Notes: generated by a model from the letters alone, not told the origin. 24,357 nt of DNA from JANNMJ01 sp031397815 (GCA_031397815.1 JANNMJ010000235.1:1-24357); one strand, 5' to 3'. Numbered from the stretch's first letter, positions 1-7,337 are shown. Numbers and translations: made by a program.

Positions 1-148
1 GTCCCCGTTAGGGGATACCGTTTGGTACCGCCTCCTATCAGCGATTACCGAACGGTATCCCCTAACGGGGACGCCTTGAATAAATGTTTTTCGCTAAACC
101 GGGGGCGCTGCCCCCGGCTACCGAACGGTGTCCCCTGACGGGGACGCC
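1..148. repeat. Intergenic inverted-repeat element, three copies of a 27-bp arm
   Basis: Positions 1-27 and 46-72 are reverse complements with one mismatch. A third copy at 119-145 lies in the same orientation as 46-72 and differs from it by two bases. Each arm contains its own small hairpin (CCCC-GTTA-GGGG or a variant). Both right-hand copies are followed by GCCT. Between the second and third copies, 100-118 forms a perfect hairpin with 8-bp arms (CCGGGGGC) and a GCT loop. The element lies just beyond the 3' end of the minus-strand nucleoside phosphorylase gene, so it could act as a transcription end or as a mobile palindromic element. It may extend left of the window. Confidence 0.8.
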
Positions 149-175
149 TGACTAGGGTTTTGCGCTTACAGTGCC

Positions 176-1048
176 CTACTGCGTCAACGCTTCCAACGAA
201 CGCTCGATGAGCGTATCGACGGCGGCGTCGGGGTTGGGGTGAAAATGGCCGGTGGCGCGGTTGGCGACTAATGCGCTCAGGCTGAGGACTTCGTGTCCGA
301 GCAGGCGACCGAGCGCGTAGAGTCCGGCGGTTTCCATCTCGAAGTTCGTGTACCGGAAATCACCGCTGCGGAAGTCGATGAAGCGGCGCACCAGCTCGCT
401 GTCGCGACCGCGTTGGCGGAGCGCCCGGCCTTGCGGCGCGTAGAAGCCGGGGCACGTCAGGGTGTTGCCTTCCACGATGGTGGCGTTGCCGTTGCCGCCA
501 ACGAGTAGCTGCCGCAGGCTTTCGGCTCCGGCGGCGCAGTATGGGCGGAAACCGAGCGCCAGCGCCTCTTGCGTGGCATCGACGAGGTCGTTCTCTTGGT
601 CCGTCATCAGCAGCGGATAAAACTGCATCAGCGTATCGAGGCCCACGGCGTGGCGCGTGGCGAGGAGCGTCCCGACGGGCAAATCCGGTTGCAGCGCCCC
701 GCTCGTGCCGACGCGCACCACGCGCAGTGCCCGATGCTCGGGGCGCACGGTGCGGGTGGTGAGGTCGATGTTGACGAGTGCATCCAGCTCGTTGAAAACG
801 ATGTCGATGTTATCGGTCCCGATGCCGGTGGAGAGGACGCTGATGCGACGGCCGTTCAGCTCGCCGGTGTGCGTCACGAACTCGCGTTTCTGGCGGCGCA
901 CGTCTACGCGGTCGAAATGCCGACTGACGCGCTCCACCCGATCAGGGTCGCCGACGGTGATGATGGTATCGGCCAGCTCATCCGGGCGCAACGCCAAATG
1001 GTAGATGGAACCGTCGGGATTGATGATGAGCTCGGATTCGGCAATCAT
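176..1048 (-). CDS. Nucleoside phosphorylase (PNP/UDP family, uridine phosphorylase-like)
   Basis: A 290-residue cytosolic enzyme of the PNP_UDP_1 fold, predicted to cleave a nucleoside with phosphate to a free base and (deoxy)ribose-1-phosphate in salvage. The family landmarks are visible: the phosphate-binding GDPDR at 33-37, the glycine-rich VRVGTSG at 111-117 and the ribose-binding FEMETA at 236-241. Length is a little above the usual 230-260. The ATG at 1048 gives a natural N-terminus leading to the first motif; no Shine-Dalgarno sequence is seen, as is usual in Bacteroidota. It lies 85 bp downstream of trhO on the same strand and could share its transcript. The sequence looks closer to uridine phosphorylases than to purine-specific enzymes, but base specificity cannot be settled by eye. 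Confidence 0.9.
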   Translation of the reverse strand: MIAESELIINPDGSIYHLALRPDELADTIITVGDPDRVERVSRHFDRVDVRRQKREFVTHTGELNGRRISVLSTGIGTDNIDIVFNELDALVNIDLTTRTVRPEHRALRVVRVGTSGALQPDLPVGTLLATRHAVGLDTLMQFYPLLMTDQENDLVDATQEALALGFRPYCAAGAESLRQLLVGGNGNATIVEGNTLTCPGFYAPQGRALRQRGRDSELVRRFIDFRSGDFRYTNFEMETAGLYALGRLLGHEVLSLSALVANRATGHFHPNPDAAVDTLIERSLEALTQ

Positions 1049-1133
1049 TTTAGAAGGAAGTACGAGGCGATGAAATCAGCTTTGCAGTGGGGTTTTCAGT
1101 CAGGTTTTCAGACCGAAAAGCGACTTCATTTGC

Positions 1134-2081
1134 TCATTTGTAACGCGCCAGCGCCATCGCTGGATTGTAGTTCTGGGTTTGTTTTGGGTAGAAGCCGGTG
1201 CCGTCGTAGGGGCGTTTTTCGGGGGCGGTGCGGCACTCTTCCGAGCAGGCGCCTTCGAGCTTATCGCCGCAGCTTTCGCACACGATGAGGTGCGCGTTGC
1301 ACGCCGAATTGGCGCAGTTGATGAGCCGGTCCGACGGCTCGGCGCAGACGTGGCACGTGCCGACGATGGTCGGGTTTACGGTATTGACATCGATAGCCAA
1401 GCGGTTATCGAAGACGTAGCATTTGCCTTCGAAGTCTTCGCCGCCCGTTTCGAGGCCGTACTTAATGATGCCGCCGTGGAGCTGGTAAACGTTCTCGAAA
1501 CCCTGCTTGATGAGCCACGCGCTGGCTTTTTCGCATTTCACGCCGCCGGTGCAATACGTCACGAGGCGTTTGCCGCGCGTCTGCTCGCGGAGAGCTGCCA
1601 GCTCGTCGGCGTGGTCGGGTAGCTCGCGGAAGTTCTCGATGGGAAGCGTGAGGGCATTTTTGAAGCGCCCGACCTCGTGCTCATAGCGCGAGCGCACGTC
1701 GAGGAGAACTACGTCGTCGGCGTCTTTGAGAGCGCGGAATTCTTCCGGCTCTACGTACGGCGCGGTGCGGTCCCAAGGCTTCACGGCGGGCAGCCCAGCG
1801 TGAACAATCTCCGATTTCACCCGCACGTGCAGCTTGCGGAAGGTGTGCGCGGGCACGTCTTCGGCCTTGAACTCACAGGCGGCAAAGCGCGCATCGGCGT
1901 GGACGGCGGCGATGTAGGCATCACACGCTTCGGGCGTGCCCGAAACGGTGCCGTTCAGACCTTCCTCGGCGATGATAATCCGGCCGCGCAGCTCCAGCGA
2001 GATGCACAGCCGATGATGCGCCTCGGCGAACGCGGCGGGGTCGGCGATGGGCGTATAGCAGTAGTAGAGCAGGACGCGCAT
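1134..2081 (-). CDS. trhO: tRNA uridine(34) hydroxylase TrhO (YceA-type rhodanese protein)
   Basis: A 315-residue protein matching the TrhO/UPF0176 family, which makes 5-hydroxyuridine at the tRNA wobble position using oxygen. Residues 1-95 form the N-terminal family domain, with IIIAEEGLNGTVSG at 35-48. A rhodanese domain follows at about 110-210, with VVLLDVR and the active-site loop YCTGGVKCEKA, where Cys177 is the expected catalytic residue. The C-terminal region holds eight cysteines (243, 246, 256, 261, 268, 271, 279, 283) resembling paired zinc-binding motifs, as in many Bacteroidota and Bacillus homologues. The frame is open to an upstream ATG at 2147, but that adds 22 residues unlike the family; I chose the ATG at 2081, which gives the conserved MRVLLYYCYTP start. 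It sits between the acyltransferase and phosphorylase genes. Confidence 0.93.
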   Translation of the reverse strand: MRVLLYYCYTPIADPAAFAEAHHRLCISLELRGRIIIAEEGLNGTVSGTPEACDAYIAAVHADARFAACEFKAEDVPAHTFRKLHVRVKSEIVHAGLPAVKPWDRTAPYVEPEEFRALKDADDVVLLDVRSRYEHEVGRFKNALTLPIENFRELPDHADELAALREQTRGKRLVTYCTGGVKCEKASAWLIKQGFENVYQLHGGIIKYGLETGGEDFEGKCYVFDNRLAIDVNTVNPTIVGTCHVCAEPSDRLINCANSACNAHLIVCESCGDKLEGACSEECRTAPEKRPYDGTGFYPKQTQNYNPAMALARYK

Positions 2082-2169
2082 TTTTCTGATTGCTGATGAC
2101 GAATGGCCGGTTTTCGCACCGCTGACCGGAAAACCAGTCGCGCGCAAAAAGCCCGAGTTAGCGCCTTAA

Positions 2170-2802
2170 CTAAACTTGTTTTGCAGGGTTCCCGAACACC
2201 GTGGCATTCGCCGGAACATCCGCGACCACCACCGACCCAGCCCCAACCCGCGCATTCTTCCCGACCTTAATAGTGCCCGGAATCACGGCGCCGGCGCCGA
2301 TGAACGCGCCCGTTTCCAGCACCGCCCCGGCTCCGACGAGCGCTCCGGCGCCGAGCTGCACGAATTCTTCGAGCTTCGCGTCGGGCTCAATCACGCACCG
2401 GGCACCGAGGTAGCAATGGTCGCTGACGTGCGCGCCGGGACTGACGATGGCGCCCGCCCCGACAAAATTGCCGTGCCCGAGCCACGCGTATTCTGAGACT
2501 GCCGCCGTGCGATGGATGGCGTTCACGGGCGCCACTTTGTAGCGCTCGCGCAGGAGTTTCGTGATGGTGCGGCGCGATGCCACGTCTTCCGTCGCCACAA
2601 AAACCTCGCACTGCTTACCGAGGAGTTTGAGGAACTGGTCATCGTCGGAAGCGCCCATGACGCTCACAGTCAGCACTTCCTGACCACGCAGCGCAGCGTC
2701 ATCGTCGAGGAAGCAATACACCACCACGTCGTTAGAGGCAAAAGCGTCGAGCGCGAGGGTGCCGGTAGCCTTGGCACCGATAATCATGACCGGGTTTTCC
2801 AT
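2170..2802 (-). CDS. NeuD/PglD-like acyltransferase (left-handed beta-helix)
   Basis: A 210-residue protein of the sialic acid O-acetyltransferase NeuD family. The N-terminal half (about 1-90) looks like a Rossmann-type sugar-nucleotide-binding domain, beginning MENPVMIIGAKATG. From about residue 105 to the end, imperfect hexapeptide repeats rich in Gly, Ala and Val (for example GAGALVGAGAVLETGAFIGA) predict a left-handed beta-helix that binds acetyl-CoA, ending with the typical VFGNPAKQV. An upstream ATG at 2859 is in frame but would add an arginine-rich stretch unlike the family; the ATG at 2802 fits, and a Bacteroidota -7 element lies just upstream. There are no sugar-biosynthesis genes next to it, so the substrate is unknown. 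Confidence 0.85.
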   Translation of the reverse strand: MENPVMIIGAKATGTLALDAFASNDVVVYCFLDDDAALRGQEVLTVSVMGASDDDQFLKLLGKQCEVFVATEDVASRRTITKLLRERYKVAPVNAIHRTAAVSEYAWLGHGNFVGAGAIVSPGAHVSDHCYLGARCVIEPDAKLEEFVQLGAGALVGAGAVLETGAFIGAGAVIPGTIKVGKNARVGAGSVVVADVPANATVFGNPAKQV

Positions 2803-2811
2803 AACGGCCGC

Positions 2812-2819
2812 AAAGGTAC
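2812..2819 (-). promoter_or_regulatory. Candidate -7 promoter element TACCTTTG
   Basis: On the minus strand TACCTTTG matches the Bacteroidota -7 consensus TAnnTTTG. It lies 9 bases upstream of the acyltransferase ATG at 2802, so the transcript would have a very short leader. A clear -33 TTTG at the usual distance is not visible. Confidence 0.5.
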
Positions 2820-2921
2820 GGCCGGGCCGGAAGGCCGCACGGGCAAGGCGGCGTTTCAATGGACGACGCGCCTCCCGACGGTAACTTGCCGATGTTCCGC
2901 CCGTCTTACGCCTTATAAGTT

Positions 2922-3443
2922 ATGGTCACGCCGTTTCGCTCCTTCCTCTTTCTGACAGCGCTTTTGGGCGCTTGGGCCTGCACGAGCACGCCGGAACAGA
3001 CCGCCACCGTCAGCGGGGGCGCAGCAGGAAATACGTCAACGGCAACCGCCGCGCTCCCGACGGATGACGCTTCGGCGAGCGGCGAGCCGTGGCAGGCGAG
3101 TGAGCTCCTCGCTCCGGCTGCCTTGGCGGCTCAGCTCAACGGCAAAGGCCCGGCGCCGGCCATCTTCGATATGGGGCCGGCAGGCACGATTAAAGGCGCC
3201 CGCAAGATTGGTCCGGCACAGGAAGAAGCGAGCTTGGTGAAGCTGAAAGCCGCCTTGGTCGGCTTGCCGAAAGACCAGCCGGTGGTGGTGTATTGCGGGT
3301 GCTGTCCGTTCGAGCCGTGTCCCAACATCCGGCCCGCTTTCCGGCTCCTGAAAGCTGAGGGCTTCACCCAGCCCCGCCTGCTGAATCTGGCGCATAACCT
3401 GAAAGCCGACTGGATCGACGCAGGTTATCCAATGGAAAAATAA
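2922..3443 (+). CDS. Rhodanese-like lipoprotein with a cysteine-rich active site
   Basis: A 173-residue exported protein. The hydrophobic segment FLFLTALLGAWAC resembles a lipoprotein signal with Cys20 as the acylated residue, although Ala at -3 and Trp at -2 are poor lipobox matches. A low-complexity Ser/Thr/Ala linker follows to about residue 55. The rest resembles a small rhodanese fold: AIFDMGPAGTIKGARKIG at 80-97 stands where rhodaneses carry the Asp and the H-G-A motif, and VVVYCGCCPFEPCPNIRPA at 121-139 is the active-site loop. This loop has four cysteines (125, 127, 128, 133), whereas classical rhodaneses have one, and belongs to a recognisable subgroup (CGCCPxxxCPNxRPA). A periplasmic or outer-membrane sulfur, metal or redox role is inference. 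Its 3' end overlaps the convergent membrane-protein gene by 80 bp. Confidence 0.8.
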   Translation: MVTPFRSFLFLTALLGAWACTSTPEQTATVSGGAAGNTSTATAALPTDDASASGEPWQASELLAPAALAAQLNGKGPAPAIFDMGPAGTIKGARKIGPAQEEASLVKLKAALVGLPKDQPVVVYCGCCPFEPCPNIRPAFRLLKAEGFTQPRLLNLAHNLKADWIDAGYPMEK

Positions 3444-4722
3444 CCGGCTGAGCGCCCGCACCCACGCGGAGCCAATCGAGCAGGAAAAAGACGAACGGTA
3501 GTAACCCCGCCCGGTACCGGTGCAGCGTCCCCAGATTCGGCGTCGAGAGGCCGAACATCACCGCCACCACCACCACGAAAAGCAGCACGGCTCCGGCCAG
3601 CAAGGGCAATCCCCACGGGCGGCCCCGGCGCCACCAACCCACAACGGCCCACGCGAACAGGCCCAGAATTACCGCGTTTTCGAGGCCGGTCACGCGCCAG
3701 AGCAAGCCGCTTCCTTCCCACACCCACGGGCGGGTGAATACGCCCACGGCGGCCAGCGGTGCATACTGCAAAAAGCTCCACAGCGAGGGTTCCAGCGGCA
3801 AAACCAGCTGCGGCTGTCCCACCGAGTGTGCGCTCAGGTAAGCCTGATTGATGGGGAGCTGAGTGCGCAGATAATCAGGCCGAAACGCTCGGTGGAACAC
3901 GCGGCTCAGCGGCGCCAACAGCAGGGCTAATCCAAGGAAAAGCTGCCACGGACGGATGCGCGGCCACCGACCTTGCAACCGCTCGGCGAGCGCCAGCGCC
4001 CCGAAACTTACGAAAGCGACGGCCGCGATGAAGAACTTAATCTTCCAGAGGAGCCAGCTAATGATGAGCAGCGGCACAAGCAGTCCCCACGAGCGGCGCA
4101 GCTCCGCAGTGCGTACCGGATAAGTGAGCCGCAAAACCGCCGCCACGAAGGTGCCCAGGCACGCCAGCAACGCGGCATCTTTGCTCAGGCCCGTCGTCCA
4201 GAAGATGACCGAGGGCCATAGTAGGCCGACCAAAATCCCGCCGCGCGCGGCCGGAAGCAATCTCCCCAGCTCCCGCGCCAGCAGCCAGGCGCCCATGAAT
4301 GCCGCCACGGAGAGCCAGAGCGCATCAATCCAGTAATTACTCGCGGTCAGAAAATTCAGCAGACTCAGGATTCGAACCAAAAAATAGGAGTTCGAGAACG
4401 CCGAATACAGCATCTCCGGGGAATGCGCCGACTCGATTCCCGTGCGGATGTGGTGCAGGTAAGCGTCGAAATCCTGATACGCCCACGCCGTGAGCCGGGC
4501 GCTGTAGCGGTGCATCGTGAAGGTATCGCCGCCAGACTGCTCGCCGTCCGTGAATTTGTCGATGTAGAAAATTCCCAGCGCCACACTGCCCACCAACCGC
4601 CCCGCCAGCACCACGCCGAAGCCGGAGCGCAGCAGGTTGGGGCGTCCCACGGCGCGCCAAAACGCCCAGAGCGCCAGCACGAGCAAGGGCAGATTTATGG
4701 TCCAGGCCAACCATTCGGGCAT
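3364..4722 (-). CDS. Polytopic membrane protein, possibly glycosyltransferase/polymerase-like
   Basis: A 452-residue integral membrane protein with roughly ten hydrophobic helices, for example WTINLPLLVLALWAFW near the start and LPLLAGAVLLFVVVVAVMF near the end. A cytoplasmic or periplasmic loop after helix 2 reads YIDKFTDGEQSGGDTFTMHRY. The stretch LLWPSVIFWTTGLSKDAALL resembles segments in Bacteroidota polysaccharide-assembly membrane proteins (GT39-like or O-antigen-polymerase-like), but I cannot assign a family with confidence. The start is chosen at 4722, where ATG shares its A with the TGA stop of the DUF2851 gene (TGATG); the open frame continues upstream to 5070 but there it runs inside DUF2851. 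The last 26 or so residues (QPVIFPLDNLRRSSRLSGYA onward) are hydrophilic and lie antisense to the rhodanese gene, so the tail may be a read-through extension. Confidence 0.75.
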   Translation of the reverse strand: MPEWLAWTINLPLLVLALWAFWRAVGRPNLLRSGFGVVLAGRLVGSVALGIFYIDKFTDGEQSGGDTFTMHRYSARLTAWAYQDFDAYLHHIRTGIESAHSPEMLYSAFSNSYFLVRILSLLNFLTASNYWIDALWLSVAAFMGAWLLARELGRLLPAARGGILVGLLWPSVIFWTTGLSKDAALLACLGTFVAAVLRLTYPVRTAELRRSWGLLVPLLIISWLLWKIKFFIAAVAFVSFGALALAERLQGRWPRIRPWQLFLGLALLLAPLSRVFHRAFRPDYLRTQLPINQAYLSAHSVGQPQLVLPLEPSLWSFLQYAPLAAVGVFTRPWVWEGSGLLWRVTGLENAVILGLFAWAVVGWWRRGRPWGLPLLAGAVLLFVVVVAVMFGLSTPNLGTLHRYRAGLLPFVFFLLDWLRVGAGAQPVIFPLDNLRRSSRLSGYAPDSAGGAG

Positions 4723-6026
4723 CAGCGGGGCGGCGCGGGCGCGCGTTTGAGGATGTTCGCGCCGATGGCGCATTGCAGGCAAGCGCGCGGGGTGCAGTAG
4801 GTCTGGTGCAGGCCCAGCAAGCCCTGCGCATCGGCGGCGGTGCGGTTGCGGAAGCCGAGCGACTCGTAGGGCGCCAGCACGCGGTTGTGCTCGGCGGGAA
4901 GGCGGTCGAGGAGCGCGAGGGCTTCTTCCACATCGCCAAAACGGTGGTGGTAACGGGCGTAGGCCATCAGCACGGGCACGGCCACGTTCATCACGAGCCG
5001 GTGCGTACTGGCTTCGCCGAGCTTTTCGGGGAGCTTGCCGGGCTTCCCGAAATGGTAGTGCGCCCGCCAATACTCGCTGACCGGCGCGGCGAAGAATTCG
5101 GCCAGTCGGCGTGGGCTATCCGCCGCGCCGCGCAGCCCGGCGAGCAGGTGTTCGTGGCGCCCCAAAACCGCCGCGACTTGCGCCAGCCGCACGGGCGGAA
5201 AGTTGGCGGGCCGCATCCGGCCGAACTTCCAATCTTCCGGTTTCAGCGCGGTGGTGGGGTCGAGCTGATGCTTATGGCGCAGGTGCTGCCAGAGCTGACG
5301 CAGATTGGTAGTGTACGAATCAGTAGGCTCTGAATCAGCCGGAATCAGGCCCGCTTGCCCGAGCAGGAGCGCTTCCAGCTCTTCGGGCTGGGTGCGGTAG
5401 CGGCGCACGATGCTCCACGGCAGCGCTTGGCCAAGGCGACGCATCGGGTCGTCGTTGATTTTGAAGCCGAAACCGGCCAGTAGCGCGTGCCACGTCGCGG
5501 CTTCCCAATCGGTGCCGGTTTGCACGAGCAGCGCCGCCACGCGGTCGGCTTTGCGCTCGGAGCGTTCGAGGAGGGCGCGTTCGAGCATGACGGTGCGGAT
5601 GATGCCCGGCACAGCGCCCACTTGCCCGGCGCACGGAATCGGGGTTTCGGCCGTCAGAAGCTGCTGATAGCGCATCATCACGCCCCCAGCGACGCGCCCG
5701 CGCAGGGCGAGCGTGGGAATGAGCGTGCCATCGCGCCGACGGATATCGGCGTCGGCGTCCCAGACGATGTGCAGAATGACTTGGTCGTAGGCGCCGTCGG
5801 TGCGGTGGCCGTGACGGTCCCAGTCGGAGGCGCGCACGTGCATCTCGACGCTCCCCGACCACTCGACCTCTCCTATCCGGATACGGGCGGCGGCGAAATC
5901 CGGCCCAGCGTCGGCATTGCGCATGCCCGGCACGATGACGGTCAGCGGCTCATCGGCCGTGGTGCGCAGGCCGATTCTATCGAATGCCTGCTGCTGCCAG
6001 AGGTAGTACAGAAATTCCTCTTTCAT
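4722..6026 (-). CDS. DUF2851 family protein
   Basis: A 434-residue protein matching DUF2851, a family largely confined to Bacteroidota with no established function. Recognisable parts are the N-terminal MKEEFLYYLWQQQAFD, the segment VPGMRNADAGPDFAAARIRI followed by WSGSVEMHVRASDWDRHGH (about residues 32-75), which looks like the conserved core, and a C-terminal CTPRACLQCAIG with a Cys cluster. No signal peptide or membrane segment is seen, so it should be cytosolic. Its stop codon overlaps the start of the membrane-protein gene by one base, suggesting translational coupling and a shared process. The conserved acidic and His residues in the core look enzyme-like, possibly nuclease-like, but this is speculation. 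Confidence 0.85.
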   Translation of the reverse strand: MKEEFLYYLWQQQAFDRIGLRTTADEPLTVIVPGMRNADAGPDFAAARIRIGEVEWSGSVEMHVRASDWDRHGHRTDGAYDQVILHIVWDADADIRRRDGTLIPTLALRGRVAGGVMMRYQQLLTAETPIPCAGQVGAVPGIIRTVMLERALLERSERKADRVAALLVQTGTDWEAATWHALLAGFGFKINDDPMRRLGQALPWSIVRRYRTQPEELEALLLGQAGLIPADSEPTDSYTTNLRQLWQHLRHKHQLDPTTALKPEDWKFGRMRPANFPPVRLAQVAAVLGRHEHLLAGLRGAADSPRRLAEFFAAPVSEYWRAHYHFGKPGKLPEKLGEASTHRLVMNVAVPVLMAYARYHHRFGDVEEALALLDRLPAEHNRVLAPYESLGFRNRTAADAQGLLGLHQTYCTPRACLQCAIGANILKRAPAPPR

Positions 6027-6182
6027 CAGAGAAGAAGACCAGCTTGAGGAACAGAAAGTGACGCCGGTAGCCGCTGCGGTCTGCCGTCAGCGCACTTACA
6101 AGCCCGGCGAAAGATACTCTTCGGCGATGGTCTTGGGAAGGCGTCGCTCTGCCCCTGCCGCTGCGAGGTTAACGCGCAAAAC

Positions 6183-6232
6183 CCGACAGCCCGCCGCAAA
6201 CCGTCGGCGGACGGTTCGGGGCGGGCTGTCGG
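6183..6232. terminator. 50-bp near-perfect palindrome, possible terminator or REP-like element
   Basis: The structure is 13-bp outer arms (CCGACAGCCCGCC), 3-base internal loops, 7-bp inner arms (AACCGTC/GACGGTT) and a 4-base apical loop: 13-3-7-4-7-3-13. It lies 60 bp beyond the stop codon of the minus-strand DUF1801 gene, and about 155 bp upstream of the DUF2851 start. Transcribed toward the left it is followed by GGGTTTT, a weak U-tract, so termination is plausible but unproven. No gene is supported in the 266 bp between 6027 and 6292; this palindrome is the only clear feature there. Confidence 0.65.
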
Positions 6233-6292
6233 TAGGCTCAAGGCTTCAGAGGGAAGCGCGGGGGCCGGATAGCGAAAGAAACTTAAAGCAGG

Positions 6293-6709
6293 TTACTGCC
6301 GATGCGAGGTGCGGTTACGGCTCAGGCGCTCGCAGAACTCGGTCGGCGAGAAAGTGCTCACTATTTCACCGATTATATCAAGCGGCAAATCATCGGCGCG
6401 GTTGAAGTTGACGCAGCTCTTGCCGACTTTCAACTTCTTATCGATGCCATCGAGCTTCTGCTTGAGCGACGGATCGACGTAAACCGGTAGCAAGTACAGG
6501 GAAACGTAGTTCTTCTGATTCGCCAGCGCCACATAGCCTTCTTCTCCGGCCGCAAACTGCAGGAATTTCGGCCCTACCTGCTCAACGTAACCCGCCGGGA
6601 TATGGTCGCGGACGACCTGCCAAACCTGCGCCACGGATTGGCGACGGTCATCGGGGAGGGTCGCCAAGTAATCGTCGTAAGTGAAATTTTTCTCTGCGGA
6701 AGTCATCAT
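6293..6709 (-). CDS. DUF1801 (YdhG-like) domain protein
   Basis: A 138-residue small soluble protein. The signature KSCVNFNRADDLPLDIIGEI near the C-terminus and the YVALANQKNYVSLYLLPVYV core are typical of the DUF1801/YdhG family, whose fold is known but whose biochemical role is not. Typical members are 110-150 residues, so this one looks full length. Two adjacent ATG codons (6709 and 6706) are possible starts; the first is used. It is divergent from the Spy-like gene at 6894, with an AT-rich intergenic region that holds a 17-bp palindrome. It appears to be a single-gene transcript, ending ahead of the 50-bp palindrome. Confidence 0.85.
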   Translation of the reverse strand: MMTSAEKNFTYDDYLATLPDDRRQSVAQVWQVVRDHIPAGYVEQVGPKFLQFAAGEEGYVALANQKNYVSLYLLPVYVDPSLKQKLDGIDKKLKVGKSCVNFNRADDLPLDIIGEIVSTFSPTEFCERLSRNRTSHRQ

Positions 6710-6746
6710 AAGCTAGTGAGAGGACTTGTCATAGCATCCCGCGCCG

Positions 6747-6763
6747 TTTACGAGCTTCGTAAA
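6747..6763. promoter_or_regulatory. 17-bp perfect palindrome, operator-like
   Basis: TTTACGA-GCT-TCGTAAA is a perfect inverted repeat with 7-bp arms around a 3-bp centre. It sits in the AT-rich part of the 184-bp divergent intergenic region, 38 bp upstream of the DUF1801 start and 130 bp upstream of the Spy-like start. The size and symmetry suit a dimeric repressor or activator. No regulator gene is adjacent, so the cognate protein is unknown. Confidence 0.45.
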
Positions 6764-6893
6764 ATTTTGTGTCACTTTATACGAGATTTTTTTCTTGGCC
6801 GCCGTTAAACCGCGCTTCCCGCCTGCCATCTGAGGGAGTGTAGCGGCTCACGGTGAGGCGCTGTCGCTGTTCCTCTCTATCTCTTTCAAGATC

Positions 6894-7304
6894 ATGAATT
6901 TGAAATCCCTCGTGCTGTGGGTAGCCTGTGCGCTGCTGACCACCTCAACTGCTCTCGCCCAAACCGAAGCGCGTCGGCCGCACAAAGCGCCGGAAGAAAA
7001 AGCCGCCGCCATGACCCAGCGCATGACCCGCGAGCTGACCCTCACCCCCGACCAGCAAACCCGCGTCGGTGAGCTGAACAACAAGCTCGTGACGGACCTG
7101 ACCGCCCTGCGCGCCGACAACCCCACGCCCGCCGATAAAGCTCAGAAAGCCGACCGTCGCGCCAAGATGCAAGCCATCCGCGCCGATTACGACGCTAAGC
7201 TGAAAAGCACCATCTCCGCCGACCAATACAGTCTCTACGAGACGAAGCGGGCGGAGCAAAAAGGCAAAATGAAGGAGCGCCGCCAAGGACGCAACAAGCA
7301 GTAG
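6894..7304 (+). CDS. Spy/LTXXQ-like small periplasmic protein
   Basis: A 136-residue secreted protein. Residues 1-23 are a Sec signal peptide (basic MNLK, hydrophobic core, cleavage after TALAQ). The mature part is charged and helical, with TRELTLTPDQQTRVGELNNK at about 44-63 resembling the LTxxQ motif of Spy/CpxP-type periplasmic proteins, and Bacteroidota DUF4890-like proteins have the same plan. The tail is strongly basic (KRAEQKGKMKERRQGRNKQ). A chaperone or envelope-stress role is suggested by the family only. It lies alone, divergent from the DUF1801 gene and followed by a strong terminator. Confidence 0.75.
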   Translation: MNLKSLVLWVACALLTTSTALAQTEARRPHKAPEEKAAAMTQRMTRELTLTPDQQTRVGELNNKLVTDLTALRADNPTPADKAQKADRRAKMQAIRADYDAKLKSTISADQYSLYETKRAEQKGKMKERRQGRNKQ

Positions 7305-7337
7305 CCCCACTCCTGCCCTCGCGTAGCTCACAACTGA

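Noticed and set aside
1091..1111. Direct repeat GGTTTTCAG (1091 and 1103) upstream of the nucleoside phosphorylase gene
   Set aside because: Too short and simple to call an operator; no symmetry and no promoter element nearby.
569..1288. 239-codon plus-strand open frame opposite the nucleoside phosphorylase gene
   Set aside because: It is antisense to a gene with clear motifs and runs past it into trhO; no domain is recognised.
2110..2133. Possible hairpin GGTTTTC/GAAAACC between the acyltransferase and trhO genes
   Set aside because: A 7-bp AT-rich stem with a long loop and no T-tract in the right direction; not convincing as a terminator.
4723..5070. Upstream extension of the membrane-protein frame to 5070
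   Set aside because: It lies wholly inside the DUF2851 gene and encodes Arg/Pro-rich sequence; the TGATG overlap gives a better start.
6058..6405. 115-codon plus-strand open frame across the 50-bp palindrome
   Set aside because: Basic low-complexity translation, antisense to the end of the DUF1801 gene, no motif.
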